Shown in pieces: positions 32,477 through 45,316 of a stretch of 64,000 nt of DNA (position 1 is its first letter; each line of letters starts with the position of its first letter). Below the pieces are notes generated by a model, which did not search any database, had not been told where the DNA came from, and saw nothing but the letters and a program-made list of their open reading frames with translations. Both the position numbers and the translations under genes were made by a program. Source of the stretch: Rodentolepis nana (lineage: Eukaryota > Platyhelminthes > Cestoda > Cyclophyllidea > Hymenolepididae); the NCBI GenBank assembly GCA_900617975.1, contig UZAE01012025.1, forward strand, positions 2,904 through 66,903, in the 5' to 3' direction.

Positions 32477-33031
32477 CTATCTTAACATTTTCTTATTTGG
32501 CCAATATTGGTATCATCCAATAAAATCGGATGACATTTAAGGAAAACACTTATGAGCAATAAAAATTCCATTGCTTTACTTCATTTGAAGCGAAATCTGT
32601 TGCTCATTTTAGGCAGAACAAGGCAGTTCATCACAAGTTAATTTATTGAATAAAAGTATTTTAGCATGGTCAAGCATAGTAATAAGAATTGTAAGTAGGA
32701 TTTGAAAGTGATGAGAGTTTTTATGTAAAGATAAGTTTTAGTTTCTTTTATGATTAGCATTTCGTAAGTTTTGATATCAAAAAACAGCATTTGTTCGAGA
32801 TATCGAAATTTAGTTTCTGGTAAGGAAACTACATATTTTCTATCAAAATAATAATTTTTTAAAAGATTTAAATAATTTTTTTTCAGTTAATAACAGTTAT
32901 TTATATTTATATTTTCAAATAAAATTATGTCTTAAAATATTCTGAAGTAAGGAATCAAAACAACCCAAGTTTTCAAAGCACATTATATCACACATTGCCG
33001 CTCCGGTTCGGTTCGTTGTTGCCGTTGGGCC
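32477..33031. other. AT-rich upstream flank of GFER
   Basis: The last ~40 bases before the GFER ATG are notably richer in G and C than the surrounding DNA and probably belong to the core promoter or 5' UTR. No other feature is visible. Confidence 0.4.
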
Positions 33032-33712
33032 ATGTCCAAAAATGCCAATAATGACAAAATGACTCGAGAAGACGAAGAGAAGAATATGTATGATCCGAAG
33101 TCTAAATATTTTTGCAGAACGTGTGTTGACTTATCAACATACAAAAAATTAAAACCCAGTTCTCAAAAGCAATCCCCGTATTTCCTTGATAAAAAGGGTA
33201 TAGAAAATGCCTTATTTTATTTTTAAACCTTAATAGGTGTTAAGAATAAATGGCTCAATTGATAATATTTTGATTTTATTAAGAATGTCCACTGGATAAG
33301 ACCAGCCTCGGTCGTGCAACTTGGGCACTCTTGCATACTATAGCCGCATATTATCCATCAAAGCCCACCATTGATGAGATGCAATCTATGGAGAGGTTCT
33401 TCTACGATTTCGCCAAGTTTTTCCCTTGTAAATATTGCGCTGACGATTTTAAAAGAAGTAGGTCTAACTTTGCTAAACCTGTTTATCATTTACCTTCTAC
33501 ACTTTCTGATCTTCCATTTTTGTTATCTAGATATGGAAAAATTCCCTCCAAAGGTTCACAGTCGTGAAGCCCTTAGTGGTTGGCTTTGTCTGCAACATAA
33601 TCTTGTCAATCAGAAAATTAAAAAACCACTTTTCGACTGTTCGAAGGTCTTGGAGCGCTGGCGCTTTGGTTGGAAAGATAGGACTTGCGATTTAGAAGTG
33701 GAGGATGAATAG
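33032..33712 (+). CDS. GFER: FAD-linked sulfhydryl oxidase GFER/ALR (Erv1 family)
   Basis: Three exons, 33,032-33,197, 33,284-33,457 and 33,531-33,712, give 173 residues with consistent phases and GT-AG introns of 86 and 73 nt. Erv1/ALR oxidises Mia40 in the mitochondrial intermembrane space and passes electrons to cytochrome c or oxygen. The N-terminal shuttle cysteine pair is CRTC (28-31). The FAD domain begins CPLDKTSLGRATW (57-69). The redox centre is CKYC (104-107), with the structural C-x16-C pair at C133 and C150, followed by WRFGWKDRTC. The first exon is short, so the N-terminal extension is shorter than the ~80 residues of the long mammalian form. The start was chosen as the first ATG that keeps the CRTC pair in frame. 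No targeting presequence is obvious. Confidence 0.96.
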
Positions 33713-33792
33713 ATTTCAGTAGTGCGCCTTTTATTTAGTCCTTTTTGAACCATTTAATAGTCCTGTACCCTATCAACCACCTTTCTATGGCA

Positions 33793-33798
33793 AATAAA
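33793..33798 (+). terminator. GFER polyadenylation signal
   Basis: AATAAA lies 80 bases after the GFER stop codon, the expected distance for a short 3' UTR. Confidence 0.7.
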
Positions 33799-33890
33799 TC
33801 TATTATTCTATGCTCTCTTATTTATTTGATCAGTTGGTTCGCTATTTGTGCATATTGTAAAAATAATCGATAAAAAATTCTTGGTTTTAG

Positions 33891-34206
33891 ATGCCTTTCT
33901 TACACAAGATTAGTTATAAGGTAAAAACGGAAACAATCCTGGATTTTTGGAATGGTAAGCATCTGTATTTACTTTTGCTTTGGGTAAATGTGCGCGAAAT
34001 GCTTATTTGCTAGTCAAAATTGAGTTATAACTTCAAAATTTGTTTATGCAGCTTACCTTTTTTCAGCTGTATAGTTAAATATTTCTTAGATTCCAGGTTA
34101 TCTACATCCTTGTTTTATAATAATGCGTATTTCGGTTCTATAAGGTTAGTTTATCGCAAGATGTATCTCTATCAGGGTGTTTTTGGGCCTTCAATGCTGC
34201 CATTAC
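33891..34206 (+). CDS. Possible small unrecognised gene, first three exons
   Basis: Three pieces fit together in phase: 33,891-33,954 starting at ATG and ending before GTAAGC; 34,090-34,144 after TTTCTTAG; and 34,176-34,206 after a 31-nt GT-AG intron, ending before GTAAGG. They give about 50 residues including KTETILDFWND and NNAYFGSIRVFLGLQCCHY. A further piece with STKVEAPLELCPFGAALKAF may follow near 34,280. I recognise no family. Supporting it are the phase agreement and an intron size matching the ultra-short introns of three other genes here. Against it are the small exons and the lack of homology. The end of the gene is not determined. Confidence 0.35.
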
Positions 34207-36912
34207 GTAAGGAGTTGATTAAATTTAAGTGTCTTCCTCTTGAAGGGTAAATGTTTCCATGGCGCTCATTGCTTATTCGCAAGATCAACAAAGGTCGAGG
34301 CACCTTTGGAGTTATGTCCGTTTGGAGCTGCTTTGAAGGCGTTTTTGTGCAAAGTTTCATTAACAGAAAGATTTAGGTTAATTCCTTCAATCAGTTCTAC
34401 TTCGTTTGAAAGCACAAATCATATATGCTTGACTAATTTTTTTGGTGTTAGCTTTTTCATACTGCCTGATTATAGCTCAAAGAGATTTTCTATCTACCAC
34501 CTGTTCATATTTGTACTTGTCAGTTTTAATGAGATTCACCTTTGGAGCTTCTATAAGCCCTCGATTTTAGAGCCCCTTTTTCCTTTAAGATCTCCGCACT
34601 CTCTGTTTCATCCGCTTTTTGCAACAAAATTTAGGGTCGATCCATAGACTCGTTTTTTGTCGTCATGACTTAGTCTTTTGAGGTCAAGTTTGAATCTTGA
34701 CCTTAGTCATAGAGTAAGTTTAAAATTGCGTATATCAAATAATTGCCTATTTCAATTGGTCCCGCATATGTTGAGGATCAATCTTATTGGAGTATTGGCA
34801 TCTTCAACATGCTGGAATATTTAATGCTGAAATCTCCATCGAATCGTTGATAGGCAAATTGTCTGTACACTCACTTTGCTTCACTGGCGGGAAACTCGAA
34901 TTCTGCGATGAACTACTTTCCTTATTGCATATGGACCAAAAGGCAGCTCTAAAATCACTTTTCCTCTAAGGAAAGTAATACTTTCGGGTTACGAAGCTAA
35001 GTAATTTGTTGTGCATAAAGACAAAAATGAAGTTATCTAAACCCATTTGCTCAATAACAAAATGGGAGAAGGTGTCTCCCTCTTTTCTGCCGACACCATC
35101 AAGCTGTTTCATTTTTCGAGTTAAGCATGTGGATTAAGAAAGCGTAATTTTTACAATTGTTAGCATCATCTGATCCGTGTAGTCCCGTGTGTTGCTAATT
35201 TTTTTATCACATTCAGTGTCGTCGTTTAAATTTGTCATACAAAATGTCGCTTCAATTGTTGAGCATAGAGACCTTACGGATTGTTTGGTGAAATTTAGGA
35301 AAAGAAAGTACACTCTTCTAATTTCAATATATACTTTATTCAACAGTTGTCGTCCTATTGACAAATCTAAATGATTTCATATTGAAGGTTGTCTGATAAC
35401 TCTCTGCTTGAGTATCTAGATCGTCACGAAGAGTTTCAAAATGGCAATCGATCGAATATTTATGAATCCTTTGTGCTTAAGAAGTGGACGAGATAAGGTT
35501 TCGGTAGTGTTCTCCTGTAGGTGCATGTTGTTGTGCCGTCTCTTCCTGTAAATGCAGAGTGCAGAGCACGTCTTACTGTTAAGAGAGTCTATACTTATTC
35601 TGTTAAAAGTGTGGTGAATGGCCCCACTTCTTTAGTCAGATCAGCTCTTATAGTCAGTATCAAAATATCTCATTTGGCACAGCCTTTCAGTTGTCTGCTT
35701 ACTACTCGGGGAGTCCCATTTCAGCAGTTGGAATCATTAGTTGCATATTGTAATAAGTTTTTTCGTGCCAGTATTATTTAAAGGACATAAAAATAGACCA
35801 ATTTAATCGGTCATGTAGGGCTATATTTACTTGTGACCAAATCTTTCTGTGATCAAATGTTCCAACTGTAGTAATTATTTTCACTTGATTTTTTACTTAC
35901 TTCTAGTCCACTTATCTTCTATCTGATCTCAGAAGAAGTATACATGGCAGTCATCTGATTTGACTACATGCTTTTTGCATGCGTGTGACGTCTCACTAGC
36001 AGCAGGCTCTCTTTTGCTCCATTCTAATTCTCGATTGAAACCGAGTCGGTATTGTTAAACGACACCTTTGAATGTAAATTGGGAGTGAATTTTGAAAAGA
36101 TTCACCTACTCTATTTCCTCATTCCAAGTAGTTATTCTCAATTTAAAATGGGTAATAATGCTCTCATTTTGACTTCTTTATCCTAGACTAGCTTTGCTGT
36201 TTAATTCGAATGCCAAGGAGTGCTATTCCTTGCGAATTTTATCACTTACCTTGAAAAACTCAGCTCTATTTTATTAAAAATGAAGCTCTTAAAATTACAT
36301 AGTTTTGTGGAAGCAGATATTTGGAACCTCAGTTATCTTCCTTGTCTAAATTTATTGTAATCATATTACGACAAAATTTTGTTCATTTATTTGTGTTTTA
36401 TTGTTTGATATGATTCTCTACATGTTCGAAGACGAAAGATCCACTTTGTATTTACATTTTGAACGTATGTGAATAACTTTATTGAATATAAAGCGTGTCT
36501 TACAATACCTAACACTTTTGTTAATTTCTACCAGAGATGCTTGTTTTATTGCATTCTCTGTGTTGTTATGTGAATACATTACTCAATATGAAATCAACTA
36601 TAATGACAGCACTCGTTACATCTTAATTTTGAAAACTTTGAAGCATTTATGAAAGTATATAAAAAAATATGTACGTTTTCACGACTGGCAAATTTATTTT
36701 ATGGGTCCGTCTTTAGATATCGGAATTCTTAACAACGGTAAATTTTAAAGGATAGGTGAATCGACTTTTGGAGCAAGAGAGAACCAATTAAAGAATTATT
36801 ACTGTAAATAGATGCTCTAAACTTTACGGCCTGAAATTATTTTCAAATGTGCACCATATTAAGTTGAATGTTAACGGCTACTTGAGTGAATTGAGTAGTG
36901 TGTCTTGTCTAG
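34207..36912 (+). other. Region between the 33.9 kb candidate and LSM11
   Basis: The region is T-rich, consistent with + transcription. It should contain the 5' end of LSM11. An in-phase candidate first exon is 36,701-36,737 (ATG to a GTAAAT donor). No other coding segment is recognised; an open stretch near 35,400-35,490 has no known relative. Confidence 0.35.
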
Positions 36913-38670
36913 GTTTGGAAGATCACTTGCCTAGATCAGGCCAAGTCAAAGGACCCATGGAAAGGCTAATGCAGTATATGCGTGAAGGCAGAGAGGTTCT
37001 TGTGGTGACTCGTGGAATGCGTGAGATACGAGCTCTTCTCACTGGAAAACTCGGTGGCTTTGACCGGTTTTGGAATCTGGTTGGTTACTTCGATTTATTG
37101 TTTTTTTGTTGGTTTATCTAATATGAACTCGTAGTTTTATTGTGTTTTTGTAGGTTTTGTTTGATGTAAATGAGTATGCGCCTTCAGATATTCCCAGTCT
37201 TAAAAGTGTGAGTTTGAACTAAATTCAATTCATACATTGGCCGAACTGTTATTCTTTATTCATGATCAAATGAATGTGCTGGCTTCATGTTTTATGGACA
37301 ATTTACCGCCTCCTAAGAGATGCTTGAAATAGCCAGTTTTGATTTAATCGTGCCCTTTCTAAATCCTTCCCCGTCTATTTGGTAAAATTGTATTCCGGAT
37401 TTTTAATATCGAATTTAGCTTATTAATTAAAATATTTCAAAGATATTATTTGGTATAAGGGACATTTGCCATATTAAATGTACTAAATAAATGAAAGTGG
37501 ATTGCAGTATTTGCACACCTTATTTCGGAATCAACCATTTTCGCCTAATCCACGCTTTCTTTCTGGATTAAATCGTGTTAAGTATATTGTTCAGCTTGAG
37601 TTCAACTATTGACTCGCCTATTTGAAACGCGTGAATATTGATTGCCAGAAGCAGAACTTCATACTTGTCCTTTTTTCGTAGTTCTTCATTGCACAAGTAA
37701 GTAGTATTACTTTGGTGTGGTGTTAGAAGTAGGACAAATACACCCTAATTTACCGATTTCAAAAGATTGGTTGATGGCGTAGCCCGTCTTTTTCTTTACA
37801 GGGAGTTATTAGTTGATATACGCTGTGACTCGTAGTCTTGGAGACACTTGCATAATGATAGGAAAATACAAAGAGCTGGGCTCTGATATTACTTATAAAT
37901 TCTGCGTAGTCTGGCTCTTTTATATAAGTAGAGGGTGTTGGTGCAATAACTCCTGTCTGGCGTGACATTTTCATTGTTTGCTTAAATTAGGGACTGCGAG
38001 TGACAAGCGGTGGGGTTAGGCAACTAGGTTTGATTATTTATAAATGGTACGGGTTTTTCATGAATGTTCCATTAGGATTTTAATTATTTTTGCACTAGTT
38101 TGTCGAGAATGCAGGCATGAATGAAAGAGAACAACCGAAAGTGTTTAACTATTCTCATTGATTCAATTATTGAAAAAAATATGACCAAAATTATTTGAAA
38201 TGTAGGTGTTGTTCTCGTGGAATGTTTGAGTTAGTTGCATCGACATTTATTAATTATAGAACAAGGGTCCTGGACGCAATCGTCGAAAGCGACTAAGGCG
38301 GCTTAGAAAAACTGGAATGGCTGGAGCTGTAGAAGGGACGAGTGGGTTTGCGGTGAGCAAAGAGGAATTTGTGGAATTGATGACTCGTGTGTCTATTGGG
38401 GCAGGGCAGGTTAATCCTGACCCGACGGAAGAACCTACATCCCTTGGAAGAAGTTCAATAGTACATGCTACACAAAGAAGTCAGAATCAAAAAATTAATC
38501 CCGTAACCCGGCCAGAACGCATGCCAGGGACTTCAAAAGAAGTAGCCACTCAGAGGAGTGACGTACGTGGATATGATCTAGCTTTGCAACCCAAGTTCAC
38601 GTCCTATCCAGCCCTCTACATTCGGGGTGCCAACGTTGTATATGTCAGTCTCTACGAAAACTTGAAGTAA
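36913..38670 (+). CDS. LSM11: U7 snRNA-associated Sm-like protein LSM11, 3' exons
   Basis: Three exons are supported: 36,913-37,079, 37,154-37,207 and 38,260-38,670, with introns of 74 and 1,052 nt. LSM11 replaces SmD2 in the U7 Sm ring and recruits FLASH for 3' cleavage of replication-dependent histone pre-mRNA. The Sm1 motif reads IRALLTGKLGGFDRFWNLVL then FDVNEYA. A basic insert (RNRRKRLRRLRK) follows, as in the long LSM11 spacer, and Sm2 is YIRGANVVYVSL near the C-terminus, just as human LSM11 ends in an IRGENVLLV segment. The first exon shown starts in phase 1, so at least one upstream exon exists; 36,701-36,737 fits. If that is the true start, the N-terminal FLASH-binding part of the family would be missing or very divergent. 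Confidence 0.88.
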
Positions 38671-38728
38671 ATTCCAAAATCTGTCTCAAGAGTCAAGTGG
38701 TATGCTTATTACTATAATTGTGTTGCTC

Positions 38729-38734
38729 AATAAA
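38729..38734 (+). terminator. LSM11 polyadenylation signal
   Basis: AATAAA lies 59 bases after the LSM11 stop codon. Confidence 0.7.
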
Positions 38735-39864
38735 TCGTGCTATTTTGCTATAGGTAAGCGGTTCTCTTTTGGCATTATTTAAAAGTTCAAATCGAAATGT
38801 TGCCAGTTGCAAGTGACTACACGGAAATTTTCACAATGGAATAGCGAATCCATATCTAATTCGACATTGCCAGGGTAGTAAGCTTATTCGGATGGGAGAA
38901 AGATGGCACATTTGCTAGGTACGTCTACTATATTAGTTTATTGACCCTTTGGTGCACTTGAAGAAGATGTTAGTGAAAGTGATGTAATAGCCAATTGGTT
39001 TGCGTCCCCTCCGTCATCACTACCTGGGGTAATTGGGATATCGGACGTGCAGGCCACAAATGTATGAGCAGTAAGTTAAAAAATTGAAGCCTTTGCAAAC
39101 TTCTGGCGAAATTAATATTAGTGTATTGCATGCTGCAGCATATTGACAAATAAAAATCGAAGTTGCCGATGAGTCTTGGAAGTATAAGGAATTGTGAAAT
39201 TGTTGGAGCCTTTCCTTGGAAAAGAACTAACTTTGAGTTAACTCTAGTGAGCGCATTTTGTTGAAAGCAAAAGTGATCGCTTAAGTTAGCTTTAGGTGTG
39301 AGTAGAAGTGGTATGATGGGCCTCCTAATTACCCAGTTAGCATTGAATGTACCTGGCGCGAACTCATCCCCATATTGTCAAGCAGTCGAACTATTAAATT
39401 TGAATACACAACGTTATATACTATTGAAAACGTGAAAGTAGGCGAATTAGGAAATTTTAATGTTGAGACCAAGGTTGTTCAGTAAATGATAATGCCACCT
39501 ACGCAGCTACTTAGGGCCACGGCCACTACTGAGAGCCACTAAGCTCAATCTAAATCGACGAAGAATCGTTTGAGAGGTAAGTGAGTTACACAAGTGGTTG
39601 GTGAAATATTTCTTCATGGAGTAGTTTTAAGTTGAATCGCCTAAGCATTACCTACGCATGAAGTGGCCTGAATAGGACACAATTATTAATACCATCTCTT
39701 GGAGAGGCTAATGTCGTGTTGAAAATTGAATCCTTTGGCGACGTTTTATATTAACTCAATTATTCAACAAAAGTATTGCTCCTTATTTCTACCGCAAACT
39801 AGCATTTCAAGGAAATAAAATTTTGAAATTGATGGGAGATGGTTAGCAAGACGCTAATTCCAGA

Positions 39865-39906
<42 letters not shown>

Positions 39907-42900
39907 TGTGCTTATTTATAAAGGACAATTTCGTCATGCCGTTTTGACAAGTCTTGGAAAATTGGGTATATGAAATTTAGAATTTTGCTTGCATAATGAT
40001 AAACAAGTACTTCAGGTGTTCAATTGGCATGTGTCCGAGGTCTCACGCAAAACAGGATTTCTTACAATTTCATATCTGAGTAGGGACATGAGCTTCAACG
40101 CGAAACCCTTCAAACGACCTCTTGATTAGAGGCAAAGTATTAGTACAATCTAGTACACCTTCGCAGCGAAATATGACGGCATTGTAAAGTACGATTGCAT
40201 TTCATTCTAGAGTGTTATTGATGAAAAAATACTTGAAAACCGTTGAATAATAATGGCGAACCTGTATATAAGGAAAATAGATTTATTTAAAAAAACAACT
40301 TTTTTAAAAAAACTACATTACTTATTGGCGTGAGACCCCAATAATAACAATAATTGTGACAAGACTTACCGGACATGGACAGTTAGTTTGAGATTATTTT
40401 ACCCAAGGAGCTCGAGGAGGCCTTAAGCAGGATAAATAGATAAGAATTAAAATAAGAGCTAAGCTAAGTAAATAATAAGGAGCAAGACAGGTATCATCCA
40501 GCTAAAATCGTTTAGAAGAAGGAGAACTAAAAAAGTATTGCACATAATAAAGGAAGCATTGATAACTCATAGAATTCCCAAAATAAATTAGTGATACATG
40601 GTAAAACATAGTATACTAAAAATTAAGCCTATAAATAAAATACTTGAGTATTATAACTCAATATATTAATACAAGAATAATGTGTGCAGTAACCTAACAA
40701 TATTACAATTAAAATTAAGCTGAAATTAAATCTACAGTACTTGAACATTCTTCAACTTGAATTTATATAACTATTGCAACAAATATTTCAACACCTAAAA
40801 AATTATTAGTACAATGAATATCATGTCTCCCATTTAGGCTGCATAATAAGTAAAAAGGTAATAGTAATAAAATAAAGGGTCCAAATGCAATTTAACAATT
40901 TAAAAACCAATTATACATAGTCGGAATCTTAATAAAATCAAAAAAACAGTTAGCACTTAACGGATATGCACCTTGCACTAGGTAATCAGAGTGACTTCAA
41001 TAAAACATAAATATTTCCATACAAATAAACGTGGACATTCAGGATTTCAACCTCCCGAACAAGCCAAACAACAGTATCAATGACAATAATATTAATAAAG
41101 TACTAATTGACGACATACAATGCAGCTACTGAAATTATTAAAAGTTTGTACTCGTAAAAAATAAAAATGAAACCATTAAAGCTAATCCATCCATCTTAGA
41201 AGGTTACAACGTACCACTCAAGCACCACTCATTGGGTCTGCCTTTATTCATGCTTCAATACCAAGTAATGCATCGGGACTGCTATAGAAATACTATCAGA
41301 AATACTAGAAATAAAAAATGCGCAACTCCTAAAATCCATTATTCTAAAATATGAATGAAGTCAAAGAAAGAATAATTTGAAAAGAGGGGGCTATTTGTAC
41401 CACTCTTTTGTAGATAAAATAGGCGTAAAATCGTTAAGCCTAACATTACAAGTCCCAATCAGATTTGAACGGATAATATACCAATCAAGGTAGTACTACT
41501 ATTAGAAAACCCACTAACAATATACTTACATAAAGTTGGACAAAAGGTTGGTAAACTTTTGTTATTGATGTTAACAAATTGGCCGCTCAATATGACAGTT
41601 GATATCATGGTTGAATGAAACCTGTAAAAGCTTCACCAATTAAAATTGAGTACAAAATAAAGCCTACTTTTCAGAGTAAAATAAATCACTACCCATGTGA
41701 ACAAAAAGAATAAGAAATAAGATTTAAACGCCTGAAATATATCAATAACGCAAACACCATGTGTGAAATAAATCTTTGAATAAATTCATTACCAACGAAA
41801 ATCTTAAAGTAGTGCCTGAACTGATAGTTCAATGATTCGAATAAAATGTTTACAGCCTTATTCTAGAGTAACTCCGTCAGAATGGTATAAGTTTTTTAGC
41901 TACTAGTCATGCCTATTTTAATGGGCGGGTTTGGTAATTATTTGTTACCTTTATTAAGCAGTTTATACCATCTTAATTTATCTCATTTAAAAGCTTCCTT
42001 CCGAAGTATTATTAATTATTAGAATGCAGTTAGATACCGGGGTTGAGCAAACGTTTTATCCTCTTCTATTCTCTTTTTTGGAAGTTGATTTTCTTATTTT
42101 TAGTTCAATAAACTTTTCTTTTGCATTGTATCCTATTATTGTGGTAGACTATATAGTCGTGGATGTGCAATTTTATGATGGTACTTCTTACTGTGTAGAA
42201 GACTGGCAAGTTTGGTCTTAAAATGACGAGGGGGAATTGGAGAATTTAGCAAAGCGGTAATGAAATTGGAGCTGGAATGGGCATGGATGGATTTGTGGGA
42301 AGTGGTGCAGTACATGCTATGAGTAGTGCTCACTTGAGGTACGTGAGGATGGATGAATTTGGGTTGGCAAATATTTGCTGCATCTTTTGCTGGTTTAGCA
42401 ATTTTTCATTTATGTGAATTATAATATTATTTCTATTGGTATATATATTTTTTATACAGATGAGATGTTTCTGGGTTTTGACTATTTCAACTTAAAGAAG
42501 TTGTTACATTTGGTAGTTAAATTTTTTATGCTTTGAAATTGGTTCTAATGGTACCTTATCTAATCCCTTAGAATCACCATTTTGGTGTGTACTGTTAGAG
42601 TCTAGTTTAGTTGCAACTTCATATCATCATTTCACATGTTCTTCATTTGTTCTTTTACAATTACTTGAAGAAGACTTTATGATCCAACCTTTCATATTAT
42701 TGATTGATGTATTGATTGTAAGCAGTTTAGTCACGTGTTATTAAGGGTTTGATTGGCGCATTAATATTTGGTTCTAGAACTGTTTGATATTGGCATCTTG
42801 TGGAGGTTATGTGAGGTTATTGGCATAATATTTGTATATCCTCATTAATTACTAATGGGTTATTTGAGCTAACGATTTCTAATTTTGTTGATAGCTAAAT

Positions 42901-44014
42901 TCTTATGAGTCAGTACCTAACGACAAGCGCTTTCGACTCAAATTAGCTGATCTTTCTACAAATTATTCTCTAACATATTTTTGCCAAAATATAGGTGAAA
43001 TTTGGGTCTCCTCCATTAGATCAATATTTGAAACACAATGCCTTAAACGGTGGCCTGATGCGGAGTCGAGCCATCTACGCGCATTTTGCGTGGAGTTTGT
43101 CTCCAGTCTCTTTGAACTCAAACTGATCGGAGTCGTGGATGAGAAAAAAGCGATGTGGCGTGCATAGCAGATGAAGAGAAAAACGCCAATTTCACTCCAT
43201 AACCCCACTCGATTGCGCTTTTAATGAGAATTGTCTTAGTGATAATAGTGTGAATTAAATCGAGTCAGCACACACCAAATGTTGGTGGCGTTCTGGAAGT
43301 CGGAATAAAATGGGTGAGGTGGAGTTGCACGCCAGTCAGTACAAGAAGTTAATATATTTGAACTAAGTGAACTACAGCTACCTACTGCTCTATTTCAATC
43401 CACTTCCAAATCACCTGGCAATATCTATCCGAAGTAGACTTGTAAGCTTTATGGCTTCAAGGTGCCTTGAAGATTTACAAATGCATTCTCGATTAGGAGG
43501 TACTGGCGGATCAACCACAACAGACATAACAGTGGCCTGTCAACTGATAGACTCCTTTGTCCAGCCGATGTGGCCTGCAAGAATAAAGTGAGAAGTTGAT
43601 GGATTCGAAACCACATCACCACTTATAACCCACATTTCTACTACGAAGCACTTGTTGATGAAAAGGAAGAAGTTTGAGGGAATCCCTATTCGAAACATCA
43701 AATGTCCTGATAATTCATTTGCTCATCTGAAGTTGGCTTGTCCAACGGGCCTTTATAAACTAACCTGGTCAACCTGAAATATCATCAAAATCCTTCTCAA
43801 CCAATTTCGCCCAATACTCCTTAGTCGGGACGCTTTTTAGAGGATGATACGTTTCTTGCTATTTATTAATTACTAGTCTACCTCTTATTTTACTTCTTAT
43901 ATACTTGTGAGGTGTGAGGCATCGTCGCATCACTTGAAGAGAAGTTTTATGCCTCGCATTGTTGAGGGGTTAATTTGAATATGAAAATTAAACAACGACT
44001 AGCTAATCCGGTGC
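38735..44014. other. Gene-poor AT-rich region
   Basis: No recognised gene over 5.3 kb. From about 40,250 to 41,850 the given strand is strongly A-rich with no long open frames on either strand. One open stretch at about 42,252-42,339 begins right after a TTTAG, encodes a glycine- and methionine-rich segment (GAGMGMDGFVGSGAVH) and ends at a GTACGT donor; it could be an isolated exon, but nothing joins it. Confidence 0.45.
39869..39910 (+). repeat. (TG)n microsatellite
   Basis: About 20 TG units with one TA interruption near the end. Confidence 0.95.
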
Positions 44015-44016
44015 TA

Positions 44017-45314
44017 TTGGGTTGGCAACTAAGTCATTGCCGTTTTTGTTGACGGATTCACTCTATACTTTCTTTTGTTTTGTTAACGTGGCCAGAGCAT
44101 CTAACATATATTTTTTCTTACTGAATGGGCTTCTAGGTTAATTAGTAAAAAATTTTTTTGTTTAGTTCTTTAGTTTTGTTTTTATCCCAATTTAAAAATG
44201 AAAGAACAGGACGTGCACTTCCGACACATTTTATTGTATTACTTCCGAAAAGGCAAGAACGCATCGCAAGCACAAAAGAAGTTATGTGCCGTATATGGAG
44301 ATGAAGCCGTGAGGAAGAAAGGCAGTGTCGAAATTGGTTTGAAAGATTTCGTTCCGGTGATTTTTCGCTGAAAAATTCACAACGATCTGGCCGCCCAGTC
44401 GAAGTGGATGAAACCCATATCAAGGCCATTATCGATTCAAATCGTCACAGCACAACACGAGATATTGCAGAGAAGCTCAATGTGTCGCATGCATGCATTG
44501 AAAAAAAAAATCAAAAACCCTTGGTTATGTCAAGAAACTTGATTTATGGATCCCTCACCAGTTAAAGGAAATTCATTTGACGCAACGGATTAGCATCTGT
44601 GATTCGCCGCTACTGAAACGCAATGAGAATGATCCATTTCTGAAGAACCTAGTTACTGGCGACGAAAAGTGGATAGTTTATAACAATGTGACTCGCAAGA
44701 GATCATGGGTGAAGCAAGATCAACCAGCCCAAACAGTATCAAAAGCAGCAGAGATTCACCAAATAAAGATTATGCTGTCAGTGTGGTGGGATCACAAAGG
44801 AATTTTGTATTTTGAACTCATGCCGCAGAACCAAACGATAAATTCAAATGTGTATGTTGAAGAACTCGAAAAACTGAAGGATGCAAATGAAGATAAGCGG
44901 CCGGCATTATCAAATCGGAAGGGTGTTGTTTTCCATCATGATAACGCAAGGCCACACACATCTTTGGTTACTCGGCAAAAGTTATTGGAACTGGGTTGGG
45001 ATGTTTTGTCACACCCACCCCATATATAGCCCTGACCTTGCGCCTTCGGATTACCATTTGTTTCGTTCCATGCAAAACTCTTTAAATGGTAAAATTTTTA
45101 ACAACGCGGATGATGTCGGATCACACCTAATTCAGTTTTTTAATAGCAAAGACCAGACATTTTACGAACGGGGAATTTTTACTCTGCCAGAACGATGGAA
45201 AAAGGTCATCGACAAGAACGGCCAATATCTAATTGAATAAATTTATATTTTTAAACAAAAATTCCAAATTTGCCTTCTTATTTGAAATCGGCAATGACTT
45301 CGTTGCCAACCTAA
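44017..45314 (+). mobile_element. mariner DNA transposon, 1.3 kb, intact ends, inactive
   Basis: The element is bounded by TA dinucleotides at 44,015-44,016 and 45,315-45,316, the target duplication of the Tc1/mariner superfamily. The terminal inverted repeats are at 44,017-44,042 and 45,289-45,314; the left begins TTGGGTTGGCAAC and the right, reversed, TTAGGTTGGCAAC, differing at two of 26 positions. Total length 1,298 bp is normal for mariner. The enclosed transposase is frameshifted, so the copy cannot move by itself, but the ends look usable by an enzyme supplied elsewhere. Confidence 0.95.
44198..45240 (+). pseudogene. mariner transposase with frameshifts
   Basis: Residues characteristic of mariner are easy to see across three reading frames: an N-terminal helix-turn-helix region (GKNASQAQ), RSGRP, the first catalytic Asp in TGDEKW, the second in HHDNARPH and the third in YSPDLAPSDYHLF. 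The spacing between the second and third is 34 residues once the local frameshift is allowed for, matching the D34D class. Frame breaks are visible near 44,315, in an A-run near 44,505 and near 45,023. The catalytic triad is kept, so decay is recent or moderate. Orientation is the same as the TIR-bounded element. Confidence 0.93.
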
Positions 45315-45316
45315 TA

